Notes under the pieces: generated by a model
The model's input: only the letters and a program-made list of their open reading frames with translations
What the model was told of the DNA's origin: nothing
Database searches by the model: none
Program-made: the position numbers and the translations under genes
Assembly (NCBI RefSeq): GCF_020524285.1
Contig: NZ_JAIVKX010000008.1
Location: 248,001-312,000 of the forward strand
Direction of reading: 5' to 3'
Length of the DNA: 64,000 bases
Source: Alloyangia pacifica
Lineage (GTDB): Bacteria; Pseudomonadota; Alphaproteobacteria; Rhodobacterales; Rhodobacteraceae
Shown here: piece by piece, positions 30,531-38,498 of the stretch
Layout of the letters: the number at the start of each line of letters is the position of its first letter
Position numbering within the stretch: position 1 is the stretch's first letter

Positions 30531-31970
30531 ATGTCCGACCGTTTCGACAGTTTCGTTGTGTTCGCCGAAATGCGCACCGGCTCGAATTTCCTCGAAGCCA
30601 ATCTCAATGCACTCGAAGGCGTCACCTGCCACGGCGAGGCGTTCAATCCGCATTTCATCGGCTATCCCAATTCCGGCGACATCCTCAGCGTGACCCAGCC
30701 CGAGCGCGATGCCGACCCGCTCAGCCTGCTGCAGGTGATCCGACAGGAGACGCCGGGCATGGGCGGCTTCCGCTTCTTCCACGACCACGACCCGCGCGTG
30801 TTGCAGCCGCTGCTGGACGATCCGCGCGTTGCCAAGATCGTGCTGACCCGCAATCCGGTGGAGAGCTACGTCAGCTGGAAGATCGCCCAGGCCACCGGCC
30901 AGTGGAAGCTGACCAATGTCAGCAAGCGCAAGGACGCGCAGGCCGAATTCGACGGCGCGGAATTCGAGGCGCATCTGGCGCGGTTGCAGGACTTCCAGGT
31001 CCGGCTGATGACCGCGCTTCAGGTGACCGGCCAGACGGCCTTCTACGTCGCCTACGAGGACCTGCAGAGCCTCGACGTGATGAACGGGCTGGCCAAGTGG
31101 CTCGGCATCCCCGCCCGGCTGGAAACGCTGGACGGCAAGCTCAAGCGGCAGAACCCCGAGCCGGTGGCCCGGAAGGTCGCGAATGCCGAGGAGATGGAGC
31201 ACGCACTGTCGCGCCTGGACCGGTTCAACCTGTCCCGCACCCCCAATTTCGAGCCGCGCCGCGGCCCGGTGGTGCCCTCCTACATCGCCGCTGCAGAGAC
31301 GCCTCTGCTCTACATGCCGATCCAGTCCGGCCCGACGGGCGCCGTGCGCCGCTGGCTCGGCGCCCTCGACGGAGTCACGGAGGAGGCGCTCACCGGCAAT
31401 TTCAGCCAGAAATCCTTGCGGCAGTGGAAACGCGCGCGCCCCGGGCACCGCAGCTTCACGGTGATCCGCCATCCCCTCGCCCGCGCCCACGAGGCCTTCT
31501 GTACGCGCATCCTGTCCACCGGGCCCGGCAGCTACGGCCGCATCCGCAAGACCCTGCGCCGCGCCCATGGGGTGCCGCTGCCCGAGGGCGCCCCCACCCC
31601 TGGCGGCACTCCCGACTACAGCCTCGCCCAGCACCGTGATGCCTTTGCCGCCTTCCTGATCTTCCTGAAGGCCAATCTTGCCGGCCAGACGGCGGTGCGG
31701 GTCGACGGGCACTGGGCCTCGCAGGCGCAGAGCCTGCAGGGCATGGGGGAGTTCACCCTGCCCGACATGATCGTCCGCGAGGAGGAAATGGCCGTCTACC
31801 TGCCCGCGCTGGCGATGCAGGTCGGCCATGCCGCACCCCCTGAACCGGAACTGCAGCCGGACGCCGCGCCCTATGCGCTGGCGGACATCTACGATGCCGC
31901 TCTGGAGGCACTCGCCCGCGAGGCCTATCAGCGTGACTACCTGATGTTCGGATTCGGTGACTGGGGCTGA
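30531..31970 (+). CDS. Tandem sulfotransferase-like protein (NodH/Stf0-like)
   Basis: The protein has 479 aa. The first half (about 1-225) has the 5'-phosphosulfate loop EMRTGSNFLEANL (13-25) and the 3'-phosphate motif VLTRNPVESYVSW (104-116), the standard PAPS site. The second half (about 255-479) repeats this layout: MPIQSGPTGAVRRWL (262-276) in the position of the first loop, VIRHPLARAHEAFC (311-324) in that of the second, and RDYLMFGF near the end. The second loop lacks the basic residue and is probably degenerate, so only the first domain may be active. The start lies 7 bp after the GT14 gene. It suggests sulfation of the local glycan. Confidence 0.82.
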   Translation: MSDRFDSFVVFAEMRTGSNFLEANLNALEGVTCHGEAFNPHFIGYPNSGDILSVTQPERDADPLSLLQVIRQETPGMGGFRFFHDHDPRVLQPLLDDPRVAKIVLTRNPVESYVSWKIAQATGQWKLTNVSKRKDAQAEFDGAEFEAHLARLQDFQVRLMTALQVTGQTAFYVAYEDLQSLDVMNGLAKWLGIPARLETLDGKLKRQNPEPVARKVANAEEMEHALSRLDRFNLSRTPNFEPRRGPVVPSYIAAAETPLLYMPIQSGPTGAVRRWLGALDGVTEEALTGNFSQKSLRQWKRARPGHRSFTVIRHPLARAHEAFCTRILSTGPGSYGRIRKTLRRAHGVPLPEGAPTPGGTPDYSLAQHRDAFAAFLIFLKANLAGQTAVRVDGHWASQAQSLQGMGEFTLPDMIVREEEMAVYLPALAMQVGHAAPPEPELQPDAAPYALADIYDAALEALAREAYQRDYLMFGFGDWG

Positions 31971-32045
31971 GCCCGGACCGGCCCCGAACCCGAACCCGAC
32001 CTGCCGCACAGGCGATCTGGCCCACACCAATCTGCCCCACACGCA

Positions 32046-32075
32046 AAGAGAGCGGACCCTGCGGCCCGCTCTCTC
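32046..32075 (-). terminator. Terminator-like hairpin after ptsN
   Basis: AGAGAGCGG (32048-32056) pairs with CCGCTCTCT (32066-32074), giving nine perfect base pairs across a 9-nt loop. On the minus strand it is followed by TTTGCG. It also lies where the convergent sulfotransferase transcript would end. Confidence 0.6.
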
Positions 32076-32081
32076 TGAAAT

Positions 32082-32115
32082 CTTCGGTCGTTTGACGTCT
32101 TCGGTCGTTTGACGT
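32082..32115. repeat. Perfect 17-bp tandem duplication at the ptsN 3' end
   Basis: The 17-mer CTTCGGTCGTTTGACGT occurs at 32082-32098 and again, without a gap, at 32099-32115. The second copy touches the ptsN stop codon (32115-32117). Confidence 0.9.
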
Positions 32116-32579
32116 CAGGCCGCCTGCGAGGAGCGATCCTCGGTCAGCACGGCGTAGAGCGTCGACGGGTCCGGGTTGGCCCGCAGCTTGGTGCAAAGCG
32201 ATGCGTCCCGCAGCGAACGCGAGACAAGTGCCAGCGCCTTCAGGTGCTCCACCCCCGCGTCTTCCGGCGCGAAGAGGGCGAAGACGATGTCCACCGGCTG
32301 CCGGTCCACCGCCTCGAACTCGACGGGTTTCTCCAGCAGGATGAACACGCCGTGCACCTGGTCGACGCCGGGGATACGCGCGTGCGGAAGCGCCACGCCA
32401 TGGCCCACGCCTGTGGGACCAAGGCTTTCGCGCTCCATAAGAGCCTCCACGGCCGAGGCCGCGTGAATGCCATAGGCGGATTCGGCCAGCTCGGCGATGT
32501 CATGCATCAGCCGCTTCTTGCTGCTTGCCGCCGCGACGACCTTCACGGCCTGCGGTTTCAGGAGTTCAAGAAAGGTCAT
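32115..32579 (-). CDS. ptsN: Nitrogen regulatory IIA protein (PTS EIIA-Ntr)
   Basis: The protein has 154 aa. The phosphorylatable His is in VGHGVALPHARIPG (about residue 66). The family length and the FALFAPEDAGVEHLKALALVSRSL block fit EIIA-Ntr rather than sugar-specific IIA proteins. The start was set at the ATG in 32579; the frame continues upstream without conserved sequence. It is the last step of the PTS-Ntr regulatory phosphorelay. It lies next to hpf, the order seen downstream of rpoN in other proteobacteria, although rpoN is not here. Confidence 0.93.
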   Translation of the reverse strand: MTFLELLKPQAVKVVAAASSKKRLMHDIAELAESAYGIHAASAVEALMERESLGPTGVGHGVALPHARIPGVDQVHGVFILLEKPVEFEAVDRQPVDIVFALFAPEDAGVEHLKALALVSRSLRDASLCTKLRANPDPSTLYAVLTEDRSSQAA

Positions 32580-32635
32580 AGACCGCCCTTTACTGTCTGC
32601 TCGAAGGCGCCGATCCACCGGCGGGTGTACGACCC

Positions 32636-33202
32636 TTACGGATCGATCCAGCCGATATTGCCGTCGTCACGCCGATACACGACGTTCACGCCATCCTTTT
32701 TCTCGTTGCGGAAGACCAGCACGGGAGCCCCGGCCAGTTCCATCTGCATCACGGCTTCGCCCACGGTCAGCGACGGAATAGAGGTTTCCATCTCTGCCAC
32801 GATAATTGGCTGCAGCGTGTCGGGCTCGTTGTAGTCCTGCGAGTCCTCTTCGCGCGCGAGGATATACGAGGCGGCGTTCTGGAGTTCAACGGGCTCCACG
32901 CGATCCTTGTGGTGGTCCTTCAGCCGACGCTTGTAGCGGCGGAGCTGCTTGTCGATCTTTTCGCCGCAGCCGTCGAAGGCAGAGTAGATCTCGGTCGCCT
33001 TGTCCTTCGCCGAGGTGGTCAGCCCCGTCGAGAGGTGAACCGTGACCTCGCAGACGTATTCATGCGCACTCTTGGAAAAGGTGATATTCGCATCGGTCGG
33101 GCGCCCGGAGTACTTCCCAAAAACCTCGCCAAGCTCTTGTCTGACATGGGTTTGGAGCGCATCGCCGATATCGATCTGCTTACCCGTGATCTGATAGCGC
33201 AT
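32636..33202 (-). CDS. hpf: Ribosome hibernation promoting factor, long form
   Basis: The protein has 188 aa. The N-terminal YfiA/HPF domain (about 1-100) begins MRYQITGKQIDIGDALQTHV and has the basic block QLRRYKRRLKDHH that contacts 16S rRNA. A linker leads to the C-terminal dimerisation domain (about 130-188; VGEAVMQMELAGAPVLVFRN), which makes this the long form that dimerises 70S ribosomes into 100S by itself. The SD, GAAGGAAC, lies upstream. It is 56 bp from ptsN and probably cotranscribed with it. Confidence 0.93.
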   Translation of the reverse strand: MRYQITGKQIDIGDALQTHVRQELGEVFGKYSGRPTDANITFSKSAHEYVCEVTVHLSTGLTTSAKDKATEIYSAFDGCGEKIDKQLRRYKRRLKDHHKDRVEPVELQNAASYILAREEDSQDYNEPDTLQPIIVAEMETSIPSLTVGEAVMQMELAGAPVLVFRNEKKDGVNVVYRRDDGNIGWIDP

Positions 33203-33361
33203 CTTTGTTCCTTCTCTCTTTGGATCCGTATCGCATCCAGCCCTAGGGCTGCCTCAGATGTGGTGCGGATCAGGGGTGACGCAAGCCCGCTGCAGAATGG
33301 GTCCGGGGGTCCCTCTCCTCAGGGGACGCGAGTTCCGGAGCTGCAGAATAACGGTGCGTCA

Positions 33362-33423
33362 TGACCTTATTTGAGGTCAGCCAGCCCCGTTTTGTCAATG
33401 ATCTGTCGCAAGGAGGTGACCTC
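33362..33423. repeat. Two palindromes between lptB and hpf
   Basis: TGACCT-TATTTG-AGGTCA is a perfect 6-6-6 inverted repeat (33362-33379). GAGGT-G-ACCTC (33413-33423) lies 33 bp away and shares the AGGT half-site. They lie in the 251-bp gap upstream of hpf, which shows no gene. They could be regulator-binding sites. Confidence 0.55.
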
Positions 33424-33430
33424 ATCATAA

Positions 33431-33452
33431 GCGGATTCTCCCGGAGAATCGC
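33431..33452 (-). terminator. Terminator-like hairpin after lptB
   Basis: GCGGATTCTC and GAGAATCGC flank the centre CCG and form an almost perfect stem directly after the lptB stop. The T run after it is short (TTATGATG). Confidence 0.5.
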
Positions 33453-33453
33453 T

Positions 33454-34212
33454 TCAGCTGATGCGGAAATTCTCACCAAGGTAAACGCGGCGCACATTTT
33501 CGTTCTGCACCACTTCCGACGGTGTCCCCGACATCAGCACCTGCCCGTCGTGCAGGATATAGGCCCGGTCGACGATCTCGAGCGTCTCGCGAACGTTATG
33601 GTCGGTGATCAGCACGCCGATGCCGCGTTTCCTCAGATCGGCGACGAGATGGCGAATGTCGCCGACGCTGATCGGATCGACCCCGGCAAAGGGCTCGTCG
33701 AGCAGCAGGTACTTGGGATTCGCCGCAAGGCAGCGGGCGATCTCGACCCGGCGCCGCTCACCGCCCGACAGAGCCAGCGAGGGCGCACGGCGCAGGTGCT
33801 CGATCGAGAAGCTGCCGAGCAGCTCTTCCAGCCGCTCGCGGCGGCGGTGGCGGTCGCTCTCGGCGATGTCGAGCACCGCGGCGATATTGTCCTCGACCGA
33901 CAGGCCGCGGAAGATCGACTTCTCCTGCGGCAGGTAGCCGATGCCGAGCCGCGCCCGGCGGTACATCGGCAGGTAGGTCACATCGCGCCCGTCGATGGTG
34001 ACCTGCCCGCCCTCGGGGTTCACCAGCCCGGCGATGGAATAGAAGGTGGTGGTCTTGCCGCAGCCGTTCGGGCCGAGCAGCGCGACGACCTCGCCGCGGT
34101 CGAGCTTCAGCGATACGTCACGGATGACCGTGCGCTTGCGATAGCTCTTGCGCAGGTGATCGATCCGCAGGCCGTGGCTGCCTTCGGTGACGGTGAGCTG
34201 CGGACGCGCCAT
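33454..34212 (-). CDS. lptB: LPS export ABC ATPase LptB
   Basis: The protein has 252 aa. Walker A is GPNGCGKTT (about 51-59), the ABC signature is LSGGERRRVEIAR, Walker B is YLLLDEPFAGVDP, and the H-loop is TDHNVRE. It powers the LptB2FGC transporter that pulls LPS out of the inner membrane. Its start overlaps the lptA stop by one base. lptA, lptB and lptC are together, as expected for the Lpt operon. Confidence 0.96.
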   Translation of the reverse strand: MARPQLTVTEGSHGLRIDHLRKSYRKRTVIRDVSLKLDRGEVVALLGPNGCGKTTTFYSIAGLVNPEGGQVTIDGRDVTYLPMYRRARLGIGYLPQEKSIFRGLSVEDNIAAVLDIAESDRHRRRERLEELLGSFSIEHLRRAPSLALSGGERRRVEIARCLAANPKYLLLDEPFAGVDPISVGDIRHLVADLRKRGIGVLITDHNVRETLEIVDRAYILHDGQVLMSGTPSEVVQNENVRRVYLGENFRIS

Positions 34213-34724
34213 CAGTTCTGGTCCTGCCCGCTGCCGCCCTGGTTGATCACCGTCTTCACCCGCCCGGCCATCTGCGCCGTGCCGTCGGTGAGGTTCACCA
34301 CCATCCGCTCGGAGGTGAGCGCATTGCCCCCCTGCGTCAGCAGGACATTGCCGGTCATCACGACGGTGCCGGCATCGATGTCATAATCCGCCCGCTCGGC
34401 CTCGGCCGCCTCCTCGCCGCTGGCGAGGGTCACCCCGCCGGTTGCCTCGAGGCGCTGGATCCGTCCCTGGCCGCCGTCCTGCCCCTCGGCATAGACGACG
34501 AGCACGCGCGGTGCGGCGAGACGCATCTCGCCCTGTCCGATCACCACGTTGCCGGTATAGAGCGCGGTGCCGTCGGACTGGTTCACCTCGAGCTGGTCTG
34601 CGGTGACCTCGACAGGGGCGCTGGTGTCCTGCGTCATGCCGCCGAACGCCACCTGCGTGCCCTGGGCAGAGGCGACGCCCGTCAGGGCGCACAGGGCTAT
34701 CATCAAGGCGACAATACGGACCAT
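34212..34724 (-). CDS. lptA: LPS transport periplasmic protein LptA
   Basis: The protein has 170 aa with a signal peptide (about 1-20, LTGVASAQ). The OstA/LptA beta-jellyroll repeats are visible as DQLEVNQSDGTALYTGNVVIGQGEMRL (partly quoted) and MTGNVLLTQGGNALTSERM. The Gln/Asn-rich end is probably disordered. It forms the periplasmic bridge for LPS between LptC and LptD. It sits between lptC and lptB, 7 bp from lptC. Confidence 0.93.
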   Translation of the reverse strand: MVRIVALMIALCALTGVASAQGTQVAFGGMTQDTSAPVEVTADQLEVNQSDGTALYTGNVVIGQGEMRLAAPRVLVVYAEGQDGGQGRIQRLEATGGVTLASGEEAAEAERADYDIDAGTVVMTGNVLLTQGGNALTSERMVVNLTDGTAQMAGRVKTVINQGGSGQDQN

Positions 34725-34731
34725 AAGCAGC

Positions 34732-35331
34732 TCACTTCTTTTTCGGATCGTATATCAGCTTCACGCCATCGGTGAAAAGCAGTTGCACGTCATCCGCTTC
34801 GCCGGAAGAGGTGATTTTGAGCCGCCCGGCGGTGAACGAGCCCGCCGGCCCTTCTCCGCTGACCGGCGCGAGGGTCTCGGCCTCGATCCGGTCCAGCGCC
34901 GTGCGCATCTGGTCGGTCACCATCTCGTAGCCGTTGGAGCTGGTGATCCGCACGCCGTTCTGCAGCAGTGCGCCCTGCTCTTCCTCACGGATCGTCGCAA
35001 GCTCGGAATCCAGCGTCAGGCGGCTGCCGTCGGCCATGTTCATGGTGGCCGAGAAAGCGTCCGCCTCCAGCTCGCCTTCGCGCGTGCCGGTGGGCCGCAG
35101 CCGCTGCGCGGTCATGGTGATCGCATCGCCGCGCGCGGTGGTTCCGGCATATTGCGGCGCCATGACCACCTCGGAATCCGGCACGCTGCCCTCGGCGAAG
35201 GGCAGGTCCTGCGAGGTCTGCGAGCCGCGCGACAGCAGGAACAGCGTCGAGAGCGACGCCAGCGCCACCAGCGGCAGCAGCAACTTCAGCCAGGCGATCA
35301 GCCGTGAATATGTGTCCCCGCGCTGCACCAT
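34732..35331 (-). CDS. lptC: LPS export protein LptC
   Basis: The protein has 199 aa with one N-terminal membrane anchor (about 10-33, LIAWLKLLLPLVALASLSTLFLL quoted only in part). A single periplasmic LptC jellyroll domain follows (PQYAGTTARGDAITM..., ADGSRLTLDSELATI). The start is ATG at 35331, next to the end of rnd (3 bp). It links the LptB2FG motor to LptA. The C-terminus is basic (YDPKKK). Confidence 0.92.
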   Translation of the reverse strand: MVQRGDTYSRLIAWLKLLLPLVALASLSTLFLLSRGSQTSQDLPFAEGSVPDSEVVMAPQYAGTTARGDAITMTAQRLRPTGTREGELEADAFSATMNMADGSRLTLDSELATIREEEQGALLQNGVRITSSNGYEMVTDQMRTALDRIEAETLAPVSGEGPAGSFTAGRLKITSSGEADDVQLLFTDGVKLIYDPKKK

Positions 35332-35334
35332 CGG

Positions 35335-35949
35335 TCAGGCATGGGCGAAGATGTCGGTGTCCGGCCAACCCGCGAGGTCGAGCCTGGCACGCGTCGGCAG
35401 GAAGTCGAAGCAGGCCTGGGCGATCTCGCGGCGCCCCTCGCGCTCGAGCATCGCATCCAGCGCCGCGCGCAGACGGTGCAGGTGCAGCACGTCCGAGGCC
35501 GCATAGTCGAGCTGCGCCGGCTTCAGCTCCGCCGCGCCCCAGTCGCTGGACTGCTGCTGCTTCGAGATATCGACGCCGAGCAGCTCGTGGGTGAGGTTCT
35601 TCAGCCCGTGGCGGTCGGTGTAGGTGCGCACCAGACGGCTGGCGATCTTCGTGCAATAGACCGGGGCTGCCAGCGCGCCGAAGGTGTGGAACATGGCGGC
35701 GATGTCGAAGCGCCCGAAATGGAACAGCTTCAGCACCTGCGGATCCTCGAGCAGGCGGCAGAGGTTGGGCGCCTCGGTCTGGCCACGGGCGATCTGCACG
35801 AGATGGGCCTCGCCGTCGCCGCCCGAGAGCTGCACGACGCAGAGCCGGTCCCGGTGCGGGTTGAGCCCCATGGTCTCGCAGTCGATGGCCACGACCGGGC
35901 CGAGATCGAGCCCGTCCGGCAGGTCCCCCTGATAAAGATGGTTCGCCAT
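35335..35949 (-). CDS. rnd: Ribonuclease D (short form, 3'-5' exonuclease domain only)
   Basis: The protein has 204 aa. DEDDy catalytic residues are in VAIDCETMGLNP (Asp and Glu), HFGRFDIAAM, and YAASDVLHLHRL (Tyr and Asp). The C-terminal HRDC domains of the long E. coli RNase D are missing; the short form is common in this group. The start is the ATG in 35949 (MANHLYQGDLPDG), as the open frame upstream is not conserved-looking. It trims tRNA 3' ends. It starts the rnd-lptC-lptA-lptB series. Confidence 0.9.
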   Translation of the reverse strand: MANHLYQGDLPDGLDLGPVVAIDCETMGLNPHRDRLCVVQLSGGDGEAHLVQIARGQTEAPNLCRLLEDPQVLKLFHFGRFDIAAMFHTFGALAAPVYCTKIASRLVRTYTDRHGLKNLTHELLGVDISKQQQSSDWGAAELKPAQLDYAASDVLHLHRLRAALDAMLEREGRREIAQACFDFLPTRARLDLAGWPDTDIFAHA

Positions 35950-36845
35950 GACGGCCCTTTCGCTTGCAACGCACCCGCACGCCCGCACATAGGCCCGCGC
36001 CGGGCGCCATGCAACTGCGCGCGGTACGGCAGATGTGCCACATTCCACCCCCGCCTCCGCGAAAATATGGCAACCATGGCCCGCGATGGGGCGAATTCTG
36101 GGCACCCATGCAGCGTGATTCGGGCTGCCGCCTCCGGAGTTCTGACCGATTGTAACATTTCGTGAGGTTATCCATTCACCCTTTGCGTGTCGGACTCATT
36201 GTGGCGACCAGGGCTGTGCCCGACCTCGCGCGGCAGGTGGCAGGCCCGCCCGCCTCAGCGCCCCTCCCAGCTCACTGTTTCGCCCCCTACTGCCAGCAAA
36301 GGCCGCCGCGACACGGCAACGCGGGGCTACACGCCCGGAGCCGGCAACAGAAAACGCGCGACGACCGAATTGAGCTGAAATCGGGAACAGAGTCCCCACA
36401 GCGCAGCGCGTCACTGTTTCCATTTTCCGCCAAAACCAAGAGGCCGCCCGGCACGCTGGCATCCCTTTTCGTGCGCCATTTGTCCGCCTGCGGGCCCGTA
36501 CAATCCATCCCCGGCTGGCCGAAGCCCATTCGGATAGCGCGCCCTCCTTTCGCCACGAAGTTGTACCCCAAAGGTGCCGTTGACGGGAACTCCTAGCAAA
36601 TGCATAACCTTGATCGTCGGTCGAGATGCCTTATTTCGACCACATATCGGCACTGGGGGTTGGTGCTTCCACTTTTGGGAGTGTTTGCGAGTTTGCTGAA
36701 GTTTCTTCGGAACTGACACTCGGACATGAACAGGATCCCGCATCTCGTAGTGCCGCCCGGCACTGCGCACGGTCCTTGCATGCCGAGCAGATGACGAAGC
36801 TTTCCGCCGTCTTGCAGCGCTACCGTCGATGACCTGGAGGTCGTT
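35950..36845. other. 896-bp region without a convincing gene, upstream of the ExoY-like gene
   Basis: Short open frames exist on both strands, but none has a good ribosome site or recognisable protein. Visible elements are an inverted repeat GGTCGAGA/TTTCGACC (36619-36641, one G-T pair) and a compact hairpin GTGCCG-CC-CGGCAC (36750-36763). The second half (about 36600-36840) is clearly less GC-rich than its surroundings, as expected for a promoter region. It could hold the control region of the transferase gene or an unrecognised RNA. Confidence 0.5.
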
Positions 36846-37538
36846 TTGACCACGCATGCACATCAACCGCTGAGCGCGGCGCTGGACCTGGAAAAGCTGA
36901 TCGACGAGACGCTCTTTGCGGCACCGCGTCCGATGCTCTACCGCGCGATCTTCAAGCGCGGTCTCGACGTTGCCCTCACCCTGATCCTCGCCCTGCCCGC
37001 GCTGCTGGTGGTGCTGATCTGCGCCGCGCTGATCGCCCGCGACGGTCATTCCCCCATCTACCTGCAGTCGCGCGTCGGCCGGAACGGGCGCGTCTTCCAC
37101 ATGTGGAAGCTGCGCTCGATGGTGCCGGATGCCGACCAGCTTCTAGAGGCTCACCTGCGCGCGGACCCGCAGGCCCGGGCGGAATGGGAGTTCAACCAGA
37201 AGCTGCGCAATGATCCGCGCATCACGCCGATCGGACGGGTCATCCGCAAGAGCTCGATCGACGAGCTGCCGCAGCTCTGGAACGTTCTGCGCGGCGACAT
37301 GTCGCTTGTCGGCCCGCGCCCGATGATGACCAACCAGCGCGCCATCTACCCCGGCACCGCCTACTACGCGCTGCGCCCTGGGATCACCGGCTTCTGGCAG
37401 ACCTCGGTGCGCAACGAGGCGAGCTTCTCGGAGCGCGCGCGCTTCGACACCGCCTACCTGAAGGACATGTCTCTGGCGACCGACCTCAAGCTTCTGGCGC
37501 GCACCGTGATGGTGGTCTGGAAGGGCACCGGCTGCTGA
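36846..37538 (+). CDS. Undecaprenyl-phosphate sugar-1-phosphate transferase (ExoY/WcaJ type)
   Basis: The protein has 230 aa of the bacterial sugar transferase (PHPT) family. One N-terminal reentrant hydrophobic helix (about 38-60) carries KRGLDVALTL. Conserved blocks are the MWKLRSM motif, DELPQLWNVLRGDMSLVGPRP and ALRPGITGFWQTSVRNE. It would load the first sugar phosphate on the lipid carrier for exopolysaccharide synthesis. The start is TTG at 36846, with GGAGG six bases upstream. A terminator follows. It stands apart from the 21.5-32 kb glycan region but could serve it. Confidence 0.9.
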   Translation: MTTHAHQPLSAALDLEKLIDETLFAAPRPMLYRAIFKRGLDVALTLILALPALLVVLICAALIARDGHSPIYLQSRVGRNGRVFHMWKLRSMVPDADQLLEAHLRADPQARAEWEFNQKLRNDPRITPIGRVIRKSSIDELPQLWNVLRGDMSLVGPRPMMTNQRAIYPGTAYYALRPGITGFWQTSVRNEASFSERARFDTAYLKDMSLATDLKLLARTVMVVWKGTGC

Positions 37539-37576
37539 GCCCGGCCAGAGCCCCGGCCAGAATGCATGAGACAATG

Positions 37577-37602
37577 ACCCGCGCCCCAGTGCGGGTTTTT
37601 CT
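37577..37602 (+). terminator. Intrinsic terminator after the ExoY-like gene
   Basis: ACCCGC (37577-37582) and GCGGGT (37591-37596) are followed by TTTTCT. Confidence 0.7.
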
Positions 37603-37659
37603 ATTGCGGCACCGCACCTTCTGAACGCACTCATTGCCCCCCTTGCCCCGGACCAAAGC

Positions 37660-37688
37660 AAAGGGCGCCCCGGTCTCCCGGAGCGCCC
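37660..37688 (-). terminator. Intrinsic terminator after the OmpA lipoprotein gene
   Basis: On the minus strand GGGCGCTCCGG and CCGGGGCGCCC form an 11-bp stem with one G-T pair around loop GAGA. It is followed by TTTGCTTT. Confidence 0.7.
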
Positions 37689-37716
37689 CTCGTCTCTTGC
37701 AGCGGAGCTGCGCGGA

Positions 37717-38367
37717 TCAGCCGTTCGGCAGGATGACGATTTCGACGCGGCGGTTCTGCTGCTTGCCTTCCGGCGTCAGGTTCGACGCGATCGGCTGGTC
37801 TTCGCCGCGGCCGATGGCCTGCACGCGGTAGGACGGCACGCCCTGCTGCATCAGCAGCGAAGCGACCGAGGACGCGCGGCGCTGCGACAGCGACTGGTTG
37901 TAGGCGGCGGCGCCGTCGCTGTCGGTGTGGCCGATCACCTGCACGGTGGTGTTCGGGTACTCGAGCAGGCTGCGTCCGACGGTGGCGATATCGCCTTGCA
38001 GGTCGGGGCGCAGCGAGGCGCTGTCGGTGGCGAACAGGATGTCCTGCGGCATGGTCACGATCAGGCGGTCACCGGTGTTGGTGATGCCGACGTTGTTGCC
38101 AAGCTGCTGGCGCAGCGCCGCTTCCTGCTTGTCGAGGTTGTTGCCGATCAGGCCACCCGCGATGGCACCGGCGGCAGCACCGGCCAGCGCGTTCTTGGTG
38201 GCGTCGGAGTTGTTGCCGCCAATCGCGCGGCCCGCGACGGCCCCGCCAAGCGCACCGATCAGCGCGCCGTTCTTGGCCTGACGGTTGGGATCGCTCACGT
38301 CGGTACAGGCGGTCAGCGCCATCGCGCCGGCGAGAGTGAGAATGACAGAAGTCTTTGCCCGGAACAT
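37717..38367 (-). CDS. OmpA-family outer-membrane lipoprotein with glycine zipper
   Basis: The protein has 216 aa. A lipoprotein signal ends in the lipobox LTAC (Cys at about 21). A glycine-zipper region (about 34-78, NGALIGALGGAVAGRAIGG and AGAAAGAIAGGLIGNN) follows. The C-terminal OmpA domain (about 105-216) has GHTDSDGAAAYNQSLSQRRA and RRVEIVILPNG, which bind peptidoglycan. It should link the outer membrane to the cell wall. The promoter and terminator are both visible, so it is a single-gene unit. Confidence 0.93.
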   Translation of the reverse strand: MFRAKTSVILTLAGAMALTACTDVSDPNRQAKNGALIGALGGAVAGRAIGGNNSDATKNALAGAAAGAIAGGLIGNNLDKQEAALRQQLGNNVGITNTGDRLIVTMPQDILFATDSASLRPDLQGDIATVGRSLLEYPNTTVQVIGHTDSDGAAAYNQSLSQRRASSVASLLMQQGVPSYRVQAIGRGEDQPIASNLTPEGKQQNRRVEIVILPNG

Positions 38368-38408
38368 GTAATGCCTCGTTTCGTTGGCCCAATCTTGGGT
38401 GTGCCCCA

Positions 38409-38436
38409 GTTATAGTGTGCAAAGCGCCTGAGCCAA
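38409..38436 (-). promoter_or_regulatory. Promoter of the OmpA lipoprotein gene
   Basis: On the minus strand TTGGCT (38431-38436) and TATAAC (38409-38414) are separated by 16 bp. It lies 42 bp before the ATG. Confidence 0.6.
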
Positions 38437-38498
38437 TGGCGGCCTGCACACATTGTCGGCAGATCCCCGCGCATGCATGTCATAGTGTTTCGGCTCCG

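Noticed and set aside
28713-32042. 1109-codon antisense frame across the glycosyltransferase and sulfotransferase genes
   Set aside because: No domain or ribosome site; it spans three good plus-strand genes with coupled starts.
36041-36070. Fourth copy of the gene-end repeat (near AAAATATGGCAACCATGG)
   Set aside because: Only a loose likeness; the CCA-AGA-GAAG part is missing.
36162-36596. 144-codon plus-strand frame in the empty region before the ExoY-like gene
   Set aside because: No Shine-Dalgarno, Pro/Arg-rich composition without pattern, and no recognisable domain.
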